A stretch of DNA of 64,000 nucleotides, from the NCBI GenBank assembly GCA_037176725.1, contig JAZBRS010000013.1:8187001-8251000 (forward strand), written 5' to 3'. Below the pieces are notes generated by a model that had not been told where the DNA came from, ran no database searches, and saw only the letters and a program-made list of their open reading frames with translations. A program made the position numbers and the translations under genes. The DNA is from Posidonia oceanica. Its lineage: Eukaryota > Streptophyta > Magnoliopsida > Alismatales > Posidoniaceae. Below, piece after piece: positions 55,382 to 64,000 of this stretch. Every line of letters starts with the position of its first letter. The first letter of the stretch is position 1.

Positions 55382-58300
55382 TCAAGGGTAGTACCTTTTC
55401 AGGTGCATTGCATTCCAGGGGTCAGGAAGATCTGTCCCGTTCTGGGACAACCAATAGGCATTCCCCGGATATGCAGCAACCACTATGTAGGGCCCTTCCC
55501 AATTTGGCTTTAACTTTCCCTTAGGATGGGGCATATTGTAAGGCAACTCCTCTTTGAGCACTAGATCTCCAATTTTAAATTTGCGTTCGATTACTTTCTT
55601 TTGATAAGCCTTAGTTAACCTTTGTTGGTAGACACGCGTATGCTCGACGGCTGCCAGCCATTCTCATCAAGAAGTTCTAAGTGAAGGAGTAAGGCCTGCC
55701 TCTTCTCTTCGGCGGACATTCCTCTATCAATTTGAATTCTTAATGAAGGGATCAAGATCTCATATGGGACTACTGCCTCCATTCCAAAGGCCAAGGCATA
55801 GGGTGTTTGACCCATTGCCATCCTTACAGTGGTGCAGTATGCCCATAATGCATTTACGAGCTTATCTGACCAATCTGATCCTTTAGCGTCTTCTACCGTT
55901 TTCTTGATGATTTTTATTAAGGTTTTATTAGTAGCTTCAGCCTATCCATTCCCTTGCGGGTAATATGGGGAGGAGTGGTGTAGAGTGATACCGAATTTCT
56001 GGCATAACTGCTTGTACTCCTCTGAGATGAAGATTGGCTCTTTGTCTGCTACTAAGGCTTTAGGCACCCCGAACCTTGCGATGATATTGCGTTGTACAAA
56101 TCTGCACAGGGTTGTGGCCTTGATGTTCACGAACGCTTCTGCCTCTGCCCATTTGGTGAAGAACTCCATTGCTGTAAGAATAAAGGTGTTGCCCTTGCCT
56201 TGATGGATGGGTCCTACCACATCGAAGGCCCACATGGAGAAGGGCCATGGCGCTGACAAAGCGTGAAGTGTTGAAGCTGGAGCATGAATCTTGTTGGCAT
56301 GTAGTTGGCAACTCTTGCACCGCTTGACTTTGCTTGCACAGTCAGCTTCCATGGTAGGCCAGCAATACCCCCTTCTGATAATCACTTTGGCCATGAACTA
56401 GGAGTTGATGTGGCCCCTGCAGACTCCCTCATGTGTTTCCTTGAGGATTTCGGCTAATTCTGAAGCGTCCACACATCGGAGTTCAATCCCTAGGGGTGTC
56501 CTCCAAAAGAGTGTGTTGGCTCTGATGTAGTACCTTGTAGCCATTCTCCTCAGTGCCTCTCTGTCCCTAGGAGTTGCATAGGTCGGGAAGGTGCCATCCT
56601 GTACATAGTTCCATATGTCATAGTACCACGGGTTGCCATCATTGTTTATCTCTGTAGCTCCTTGATAACAGACCTCTACATGTATCATGTTTTCCTGGTT
56701 TGGTTCCTCTCTGAACTCCTGTATCCATTCTACAGCAGACTCCACTGTTGGTGTGTTGATCTTCCGCACCGTGATGGATTGCTTGTCTGAACTGAAGGGG
56801 AACGAGGACGCCAGTGAGGCCAGTGAATCGGCCAGGATGTTGTTGCTTCTGAGCGTATGCACATACACTACTCTGTCAAACTTCTTCAATAAAGCTTTGG
56901 CTAAATTGCGGTATTCCTGCAGCTTTGGTGAGAGGGTCTTGTATTTGTTGAGGACTTGTCGGATGACAAGCTATGAGTCCCCAATTACCTTTAGCCTTCT
57001 TGCCCCTAGATCGAGAGCCATTCGTAGCCCTAGGATGAGTGCCTCATATTCTGCAATATTATTACTTGCTGAGAAGAGTAGTTGGGCTGCGGCAGGGAGA
57101 ACAATACCCTCTGGAGTGAGGAGTGTTGCCCCTATCTCAACGCCCTACGAGTTCAGTGCTCCATCGAAATGGAGAGTCCATTCTTTGACAATTGGCATGA
57201 CACTATTGATCGCCAGTATTTCCTCGTCTGGAAAGTCTATTGATACTGGCTGATATTCTGACACAGGTAGCCTGGCAAGTTGATCCGCGATAGCCTGCCC
57301 CTTGACCGCCTTCTGAGTGACAAACTGCAGGTCAAATTCAGTGAGGAGCATTTGCCATCGTGCTAGCCTTCCGGACAGTACAGGTTTCTCGAACATGTAC
57401 TTGATAGGGTCTATCTTGGCTACATAGTAGACTTTGTGTGCCAGAAAGTAGTGTTTGAGCCTTTGTGAGGCCCACACTAAGGCTAGGCAGTGTCTCTTGA
57501 TCTGGGAGTACTTTCTCTCGTACTCAATGAATGTTCTGCTGAGATAATAAACCGCTTTCTCCTTCCTCCCAGCTTCATCATGTTGTGCTAGGACAACTCC
57601 CATCGAGTTATCAGTGACGACCAAGTAAAGTAGCAATGGCCTCTCGGGGACTGGAGCAGTCAATACTGGAGGATTGAGGAGGTATAGCTTTAGCTCATCA
57701 AAAGCCTTTTGACAGGTATGATCCCACTTGAACTCTGTACCGCCTTTTAAAAGCTCATAAAATGGTCTACACTTCTCCGCATGCTGAGAGATGAATTTGC
57801 GGATGAACTGTAGTCTCCCTATGAGTCCTCTGAGTTCCTTGATATTCTTTGGCGGCGGCATGGCCATTATGGCTTTAGCCTTTGTGGGATCTACTTCGAT
57901 GCCCCTTTTACTCACTATGAAGCCGAGTAGCTTTCCGGCGGTGACCCTGAAGACACACTTCATGGGGTTCATCTTGAGGTTGTACTAATCTGCTCTCCGG
58001 AGTACTCTTTCTAGCGCTTCAAAGTGTCCCTCTCTTGTCTTTGATTTTACTAACAGGTCATCCACATAGCATTCCATGCAATTGTGCATCATGTCGTGGA
58101 AGATTGCCATCATAGTCCTCTGATAGGTGGCTCCAGCATTCTTTAGTCCGAACAGCATAACTACATAACAATAGGTCCCCCATGGAGTGGTAAACGAGGT
58201 CTTCTCCTAATCTTCCTTTGCGAGTTTGATCTGGTTGTAACCTGAGAAACCATCCATGAACGAGAGCATTTCATGGCCTGCAGTGTTGTCTATGAGGATG

Positions 58301-59223
58301 TCTATATGTGGGAGAGGGAAATCGTCTTTTGGACATGCTTCATTGAGGTTCCTGTAGTCAATGCACACGTGCACTTTGCCATCTTTCTTCATCACTGGAA
58401 CAATGTTGGCAATCCACTCTGGATACACCACAACTCTGATGAACTTTGCCTTATGCAGTTTGTCTATCTCTTCTTTGACTTTTAAGGCAAGGTCTGGATG
58501 TAGATGCCGGAGCTTCTGTTTCACGCTCTTTGCACTTGGCTTGAGAGGGAGTCTATGCTCCACCAATAGTGATTTAAGCCTGGGCATTTCTCCATAGGAG
58601 AAAGCCAGTACCTTCGCATATCTTCTGAGTAGCTTTGTCATTCTGGTTCGTTCATCTAAGTTGAAGGCAGAGCTTATCCAAACTAGCCTTGGATCATCTT
58701 CAGTCCCCAGATTGATTTCTTCTGTTTCTTCAGTGGTAGCCTTGGTCTGCACATCATATTTTTTCATCATTTCTTCAAAGATGGCAGGGTCTACCGATTC
58801 TTCATCATCTAGGTCTTCTTCTGTAACCACCAGTTCGTAGACTTCATAGTTTCCAATGTTCTTGCCGGTCGTGTTTGACACTTCTTCGACCAGAAAGATG
58901 GCATGTGACGTGGCTAGCTCCTGTGGTAGCGCCGTGGTGTAATGACATACTTGGACTGTCTGGGTGACTGGCCCCTTCCTGTTCTGACCTATACGCTCAG
59001 CAGATGGATTAGATACCTTTTGGGAGGACATGGTGGCGGTTAGGCCGTCCCTGCCATGCCCTTGGCTACTTTCCCCACTATTATTAGCTAAACTAGGAAG
59101 TAGATTACTGGAAAGTAAATTGTGCGAAAATAAAATGCAGTAATTAAAAGCAGGAAAGAAATTGTTCACAAGGCTAGGGGGATTGCCCTTAGGTTTGCTT
59201 CCGTGGTGGAAGCAGCATGCCAT
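55382..59223 (-). pseudogene. pol: pol of element D: RT, RH1, second RNase H, integrase
   Basis: A single frame from about 59223 to about 55615 with only nonsense codons (for example near 58205, 57973, 57144, 56970, 56398 and 55941), then a frameshift before the end at 55384-55382. RT: CIDYRNLNEACPKDDFPL and YVDD at about 58069-58058. RH1: LVVTDNSMGVVLAQ. Second RNase H: HFDGAL, AEYEAL, GDS, LADSLASLAS. Integrase: HEGVCRGH/CKSC, FDVVGP, VADKEPIF (DN changed to DK), then GPYIVV and RYYP at the end. More divergent from A than B is. Confidence 0.88.
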
Positions 59224-59232
59224 TGGGTGTTA
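59197..59232 (-). promoter_or_regulatory. gag-pro stop and hairpins, element D
   Basis: TAA at 59232-59230, then the hairpin GCTTCC/GGAAGC (59213-59197) and a near-perfect CTAAGGG/CCCCTAG hairpin (59192-59174). Pol continues in the same frame, unlike A and B. Confidence 0.55.
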
Positions 59233-59838
59233 GTCTATGGCCCTAGCCCCTTCTTGCTTAGAAGGGCAAGGCCGTAGATCACTGAAGAGGCTGGTGAGTT
59301 CACAGAGGGGATCAGTGTCCTCTGTTTCAGCATCTTCGGAGGAGATGCTGGGGGAGTCAGTTGCTGAGACGTCCGGAGGCAGGGAAATCTTTAGAGAAGA
59401 GGGGAGGATGATGCCAAGGACCTCTTTTGTGCAGGGGGAAGAGGTTGGTGCTTTTGTCTCGGGATCCGTCAGGATGTCGAGGATGATCGTGTCAGGAACT
59501 TCTTTAGAGTGGGGGGAAGAGGTTGGCGCTTTTGTCTCGGGATCCGTTAGGATGTCGAGGATGAACGTGTCAGGAACTTCTTCAGAGTGGGGGGAAGAAG
59601 TTGGTGCTGCTGTTGTTGAATCTGTCGGGATATTGGGAATTGTATCTGCCTCTCGTTTATCGTGTATCTACAATCTGATTGATATAAAATGATTTGATAA
59701 GGACCATGCCAAGGGCTTGCTCAGACTTGAATGCCCAAGGTACCCTAACCCTGTGCTACCACACTCTTCGGGGGTTCCAAGCGCATCTTGGCGACCAAGT
59801 CCCTTCCCAGGGGTGTACCCTATTTTGAGAAGGATCTC
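59230..59838 (-). pseudogene. G-patch and repeat linker, element D
   Basis: From 59835 down: IGYTPGKGLG ... GTPEECGSTGLGYLG, a G-patch in frame with PR2 behind one TGA (59841-59839; the codon was probably CGA). The linker then has two full and one partial 78-base unit (26 codons, core ILDILTDPETKAPTSSP) at about 59620-59440 and ends at the TAA 59232-59230. Confidence 0.65.
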
Positions 59839-60620
59839 TCACGGCCTCTTCATGTGATCCAGGAAGTGGTACTGGTTCATATCAATGCTCCGAGAGGTGA
59901 AAATCTGTTTTACATTGTTTACGACCTCGGTTGCAGAGTCCCTAGTCGATGGTGCCGGTGTGGTGGTTGGGATTGTTACTAGATTTGCCTCTGCTTCCAT
60001 TGGCTCATCTCCCAGCACTTTGATTATCTTCCCTTGGTGAGGGAATTTCATACATTGATGGCGTGGGGAGGTGACAGCCTTGATTTCTTCAATCCATTGG
60101 CGCCCTAGAATGAGTCGATATGAGATTGGTGCATCGACTATGATTAATTCTGTGTCTATTTGATGGGGACCAATGGTGACTCTGACGGTGATTTTCTCCA
60201 GAGCCAATTTTTTATTTTTATCATACTCTGATACAGTTAGAGCTACCAGGCATAAATGAGACCTTGTTAGCCCAATTAGCTGTAGAGTATCCAGGGAGCA
60301 TACATTCAGGGTTGCCCCTGTGTCAACTAGTACACCACAGAGTTTATAATTGTTTATCACAACTGTAATGCTTAGAGGCAAGGTCCTCCTTTCAAGAGGG
60401 ACCAATTCAGAGTTGGTGAAAAATAAAATAGGCTATATGAATACAGCGGCTGCAACGGCCGCCAAAGTCTCGGCAGGTATGTCTTCTGGTACCTGAGCTT
60501 TCTTCAGCACCTCCATCAGAATGTCTCGGTGTTTTTCAGAGGCTTTGATTAGCTCAAAGACCGAGATCTTTGCCTGCGTTTTCTTGAGCTGCTGTAAGAC
60601 ATCAAACTCACCCTCCACTC
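59839..60620 (-). pseudogene. Second protease domain (PR2), element D
   Basis: Helical spacer 60618-60433 (DVLQQLKKTQAKISVFELIK), a TAG at about 60435-60433, then the protease with DTGATLNVCSLDT, LILGRQWIEEI and TSPRHQCMKFP. The catalytic DTG is intact. Confidence 0.8.
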
Positions 60621-61247
60621 TTCTGGAAATATGGAATTCTTGGTGTGGCGGAGATGTGGCTTGCTCTATATTGGGCGGAGGCGGCTCGACCTGATTGGAA
60701 ATTCTCCTTGTCCTAGTGATGGGGGCCTGTTAAGCCTGATGATGCCCTCCTCCAGCCACAGCAGATTTAAGCAGTGATGTGGGCCTTCTAAGCAAAGACT
60801 GCCCCTGATTTACAAGCAGAAGAAAAGAGTTCGGCTGTGTAGGTCTTTGGATCTGAGCATATCCCTGGGTAACCTGACCGCTTGCGAGATGCTGAAATCC
60901 CTAAATGCTTGTGGCCTCATCGTCCCAATACTCGCCAATCGGCAATGTGCCACTTTTGTATGGCGATGGTTCTTGGAATTCATTGGGGTATGGCATCCAG
61001 ATCATCACTAGGTTTGTCTCGTGATCTGCTTTGACAGTGATCACTCCCCCTTGGAACTTGAATTTGATGCATTGGTGTGCTAGGGACGCAATGGCGCAAA
61101 TTTCTGCCAACCAGGATCTTCCCAGGATCAGTGGTTCTGAAAAATCATGCTCCATCACCACGATGGTGGTAATGCTGGTGAGGGGGCCAACGGTGAGTGC
61201 TAGCTGAACTGTCCCCAGTGCCTCTATTCTGTTGTTGTCATAGTCCT
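60621..61247 (-). pseudogene. First protease domain (PR1), C-terminal part, and PR1-PR2 spacer, element D
   Basis: 61161-60901 carries LILGRSWLAEICAIASLAHQ, the end of PR1. Its DTG half is missing because another LTR begins at 61250. The spacer to PR2 is Gln/Pro-rich, with stops near 60903-60901 and 60731. Confidence 0.7.
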
Positions 61248-61249
61248 AG

Positions 61250-64000
61250 TGTAGACACCCCATTTTGATAGGCTGAATTGGTGGAATCTCTCTCTCTAGT
61301 GGCTTCTGGACCAAACCTTAACCCAAACCCAAAATCACACTCTTCTTTTCTAACCCAAAAACCATCCAAAAACAAACCTAGAACTACACCCATTTTCTAA
61401 CCTAGAAAACCCTCCAAAAACCCTTAGGATCTCCCACCAAAACTACTCCCAAAAACTCTAGAAAACCAAGGTAAAACCACCCTTTTTCTAGACCCAAAAA
61501 CCCTTCCAAAAACCTTCCAAAACTCCACTCCAAATCCTAGGTTAAACCATAGAAACCCTAGGTCACACACTCACCCAATCCCACTCCAAATCCAAGCCTT
61601 TATCCTTCTCATCTCTCCAAATTATCCTTTTCTCTCTCCAAATTATTCTTTTCTCTCTCCTCTTTATCCTCCTTCTCATTCTCCTTCTTTTCCTTTCCTT
61701 CCTTCTCCTTTTCTTGCTCTCCAGTGGGCCCACCTTATGCCTCTTTCTTCCCTTTATTTTATCTTTATTTTTATTTCATTTTATTCTATCCCATGTTATT
61801 TAATCTTTAATTTCTTTCCTCCCCTCCCTTTCTTTCTTTCTTTCTCCCTTTCTCTCTTTCTTTCTTTCCTTCTTCCTCTCCTTTTTTCTTTTCCTTTCTT
61901 CCACATTAAACCCCTAAAACTCCAAATAAAAAGGAAAACACAAGAAGAAACAAATCAAAGCCTAAAGAAATAATTAAAAAACTTGGACAAACAATTAAAA
62001 GAAAAATCCAGCTAAAAAGCAACTAAAAAAACTAAGAATGCAATCCAAAAATATAAAACAAACAAGAGGAAAATGCTATTAAAAAACAAACAAAAGAAAA
62101 ATATAATCCAAACAAACAAAAAGAAAGAACCCTTTTAAAAGTAATAACAATCAAAAGCAAATCCTAGGAAAGAAGAAACAATCAAAGAACCTAGAATGAG
62201 TAATTAAAAATCAACAGCAAATAATTAACAAATCTAAAGAAACAATTAAAAACACAAACTTAAAACAATTTAAAAGGCTTAATTAAAAAGAAAAAAGAGG
62301 AAAAACTTGATAAGTAAAACTTAACTTAAAGATAACTAAAAAACCTAACAAACATTTAAAATAAACTTAAAAAACAATTTAAAGAAAAACTTAAGAAAAA
62401 TTATAAAAACTTAAACCAGAACCCCGCTTAACCCAAATTTAAAAAATTAAAAACAATCCTTTAAACCCTAACTAAAAATCTTAACTTAAAAATAACTACT
62501 CTAAAATATTTCCAAATCCCTCTTTTTATTTCAATCTTTCTTCTTCTTTTTTTTCTCTCTCCCAATTTCCCCATCTCCTTTCTTTTTCTTTCTTCTTTTT
62601 CTTTTCTTTTCTTTTAATCCGGCCCGGCCCACTGCGTCCTCTCCCTCCTTTCCTTCTTTTTCCTTTCTTTTTTCCTTTTTTTTCCCACAACCCAGCCCAC
62701 CTGCAGCCCGCACCTCCTCCTTCCCTTCTCTTCCTTTCTTCTTCTTCTTCCTTCTCTTCTCTCCTGCGAGCGGCAGCAACAACCCATCTTCCCCCCGTTT
62801 TCGAATCCAAATTTTTCCCCTCCACCTGCATCAGCCTCCTGCCACCTCTGCTCTCACGCCCTCTCTCAGCCCTCCCATCCTTGGCAGCTCACCCCTTCGG
62901 CGGCATTTACTCGTGCGTCGCCTCGCCGGTCAGCACTCCCCTCAGCTGCAGTTGCCCCGCGTCTGTGGATTCAAATCCACCGCTCGCGCTCAACTCCCCA
63001 GCCTCCTGATAAAACCAGCATCCACTCTTCTCCTCCTTCACCTATGGCCAATTGAGAGAATGAGAGAGAGAGCATAAGAGCCAGAATCCACCCTCCTTCT
63101 TCCTCTGAAAAAATCCAATCTCCCTTCTCCCAGCCATCAGACCTCCAAACTCTCCCGAATCCTTCCCCAATCCTCGCCCAATCATCCAGCATCAACCTCC
63201 ACTCCTTCTACGCCCAGCCTTCTCCCAGAATCACCCCAAACACCCCAGCCTCCATTCACAGAACCCATCTCCCTCCACCTCCAAATTCCCCACACCACAG
63301 ACCACAGAATCCCCTCCAAATCATCCCCAGAACTGACCCAACCACCACCTTCCCAGACCATCCGCTACTTCGCCTTCAGACGCACCACAGCCCAAACACT
63401 CCACAACAAACTCCTGCATCCGTTTCTGCCCAAAATCCACCAAATCTGCAAACACCCAGCACAGCCTCCACCAGCCCAATTCGAAGCCTCCTTCACCTTC
63501 ACCAAGCCTCCAGCAACTCACCGGAAGGCTCCACCCAGCCCAGGGAGCGAAAGAACACCACCCCCACCTCCGGCTGAACCAGCAACACCCAAAAAGTCAT
63601 TCTCCTTCCTCCAGCCCGCGAGCTTGCTTCTGTGCAGCCTCTGAGCTCCGGAGGACCTCCAAGAGTCGAACCGGATCGCCACGTGCCACCGGGAGTGCCG
63701 GCAGCAGCTGCACCAACGCCGGCGTCTTCTGCTCAACCCACCGACGTCGGGGGAGCACACTAGCCGCAGAAAAAGGTAACTCTCACTGCCATTAGCTTAG
63801 TTTCTTCCCCCTCTTGCTTCCCAACCCATTAGAGTTAGGTTCCGCCCCCTGTCGCCGCCGTTGACCCTTCTTCTCCGGTGAGCTCTCTGCGCGGACGTCC
63901 GCATGCTTCGCCGATCGTCCTCCGAGCATCGTGGAGGTTCCAGGAACCTCACCCTGCCCTCCGCTTCTGCCGAGAACGCCTCCAACTCCGGGCCCGACTC
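61250..64000 (+). mobile_element. Element F: start of a long LTR, inserted in D
   Basis: Begins TGTAGACACCCCATTTTG, a Tat/Ogre style LTR start, right after PR1 of D, with no polypurine tract before it, so it is a 5' LTR (or a solo LTR). The candidate target site is CCTAG at 61245-61249. 61250-62520 is A/T-rich with a CT microsatellite at about 61826-61900. 62520-64000 is C-rich with GA/CT-rich stretches. No CA end or PBS was found before 64000, so the LTR is probably over 2.7 kb. No coding frame I would support. Confidence 0.6.

Larger units (their letters stand above)
45236..61249 (-). mobile_element. Element D: second Tat subfamily, minus strand, 5' part displaced
   Basis: Minus strand from 61249: C-terminal part of PR1, PR2, G-patch, linker, pol to 55382, noncoding region, genes beta and alpha on the opposite (+) strand, 3' UTR, polypurine tract at 46762-46748, 3' LTR 46747-45236. 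At 61250 another LTR begins, so D's gag and 5' LTR lie beyond the window. Gag-pro and pol share one frame. Proteins and LTR differ clearly from A/B, so D is a separate subfamily with the same gene plan. Confidence 0.85.

Noticed and set aside
59237..59692. 151-codon open frame on + with 26-codon repeats
   Set aside because: Opposite-strand shadow of D's gag-pro linker, which is in frame with PR2 and pol.
62526..62831. Lys/Glu/Arg-rich open frames on -
   Set aside because: CT-rich low-complexity part of the F LTR; no homology or start signal.
1..64000. Host protein-coding gene, tRNA or rRNA gene
   Set aside because: All recognisable coding similarity is to retrotransposon domains or the antisense cassette. 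I saw no RNA gene, although reading by eye can miss a tRNA.

Overview
The window reads as intergenic DNA of a flowering plant. I found no host gene, tRNA or rRNA. Nearly every base belongs to nested Ty3/gypsy LTR retrotransposons of the Tat/Ogre type. The evidence is a Tat-style Gag with a C-x2-H-x4-H-x4-C knuckle, a second 'archaeal-type' RNase H between RT/RH and integrase, LTRs starting TGTAGATA(C/T)CCC or TGTAGACACCCC, and purine tracts just before LTRs. The species cannot be named; a eudicot is only a guess.

Layout: element A (+) runs from before base 1 to 20576, with gag-pro-pol at 1-7748, three antisense genes at 9407-16504, 3' minisatellites at 16876-19030 and a 3' LTR at 19175-20576. 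Element Y (+, 20577-26419) is the 3' part of a second copy: antisense gene, minisatellites, LTR. Element B (-, 39187 to 26420) has a 5' LTR, PBS, leader and gag-pro-pol. A 114-base end of another + LTR (G) lies at 39188-39301. Element C (-, about 45235 to 39302) is a gag-only derivative. Element D (-, 61249 to 45236) has gag-pro-pol at 61247-55382, two antisense genes on the + strand (47773-54116) and a 3' LTR at 45236-46747. Element F (+) starts with a long LTR at 61250 and leaves the window. The simplest reading is serial nesting: A in Y, Y in B, B in G, G in C, D in C, F in D.

The most interesting content is the extra gene set on the strand opposite to gag-pol. Two gene types recur. Alpha has 2 exons, about 395-424 codons, and a diverged plant-mobile-domain-like (PMD) fold signature. 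Beta has 8-9 exons, about 800-900 codons, a PMD-like core and a coiled-coil tail. Splice phases are consistent across all exons in A and D even though nonsense codons have accumulated. In element A each antisense gene has a TATA-like box about 95-110 bases before its ATG, and upstream of that a cluster of one short motif (consensus GCGTNNAACGTT) that is also clustered upstream of the LTR TATA box. Element D uses a different motif (AGTCGCC/GGCGACT) in the same places. This suggests an element-wide regulon, possibly controlled by the element's own antisense proteins.

Other recurrent features are two tandem retropepsin domains followed by a G-patch, a conserved gag-pro stop followed by two hairpins with compensatory changes, and an array of small hairpins after the pol stop in all four elements. 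Most stops in A relative to B are C-to-T or G-to-A changes, as expected for long-silenced methylated copies.
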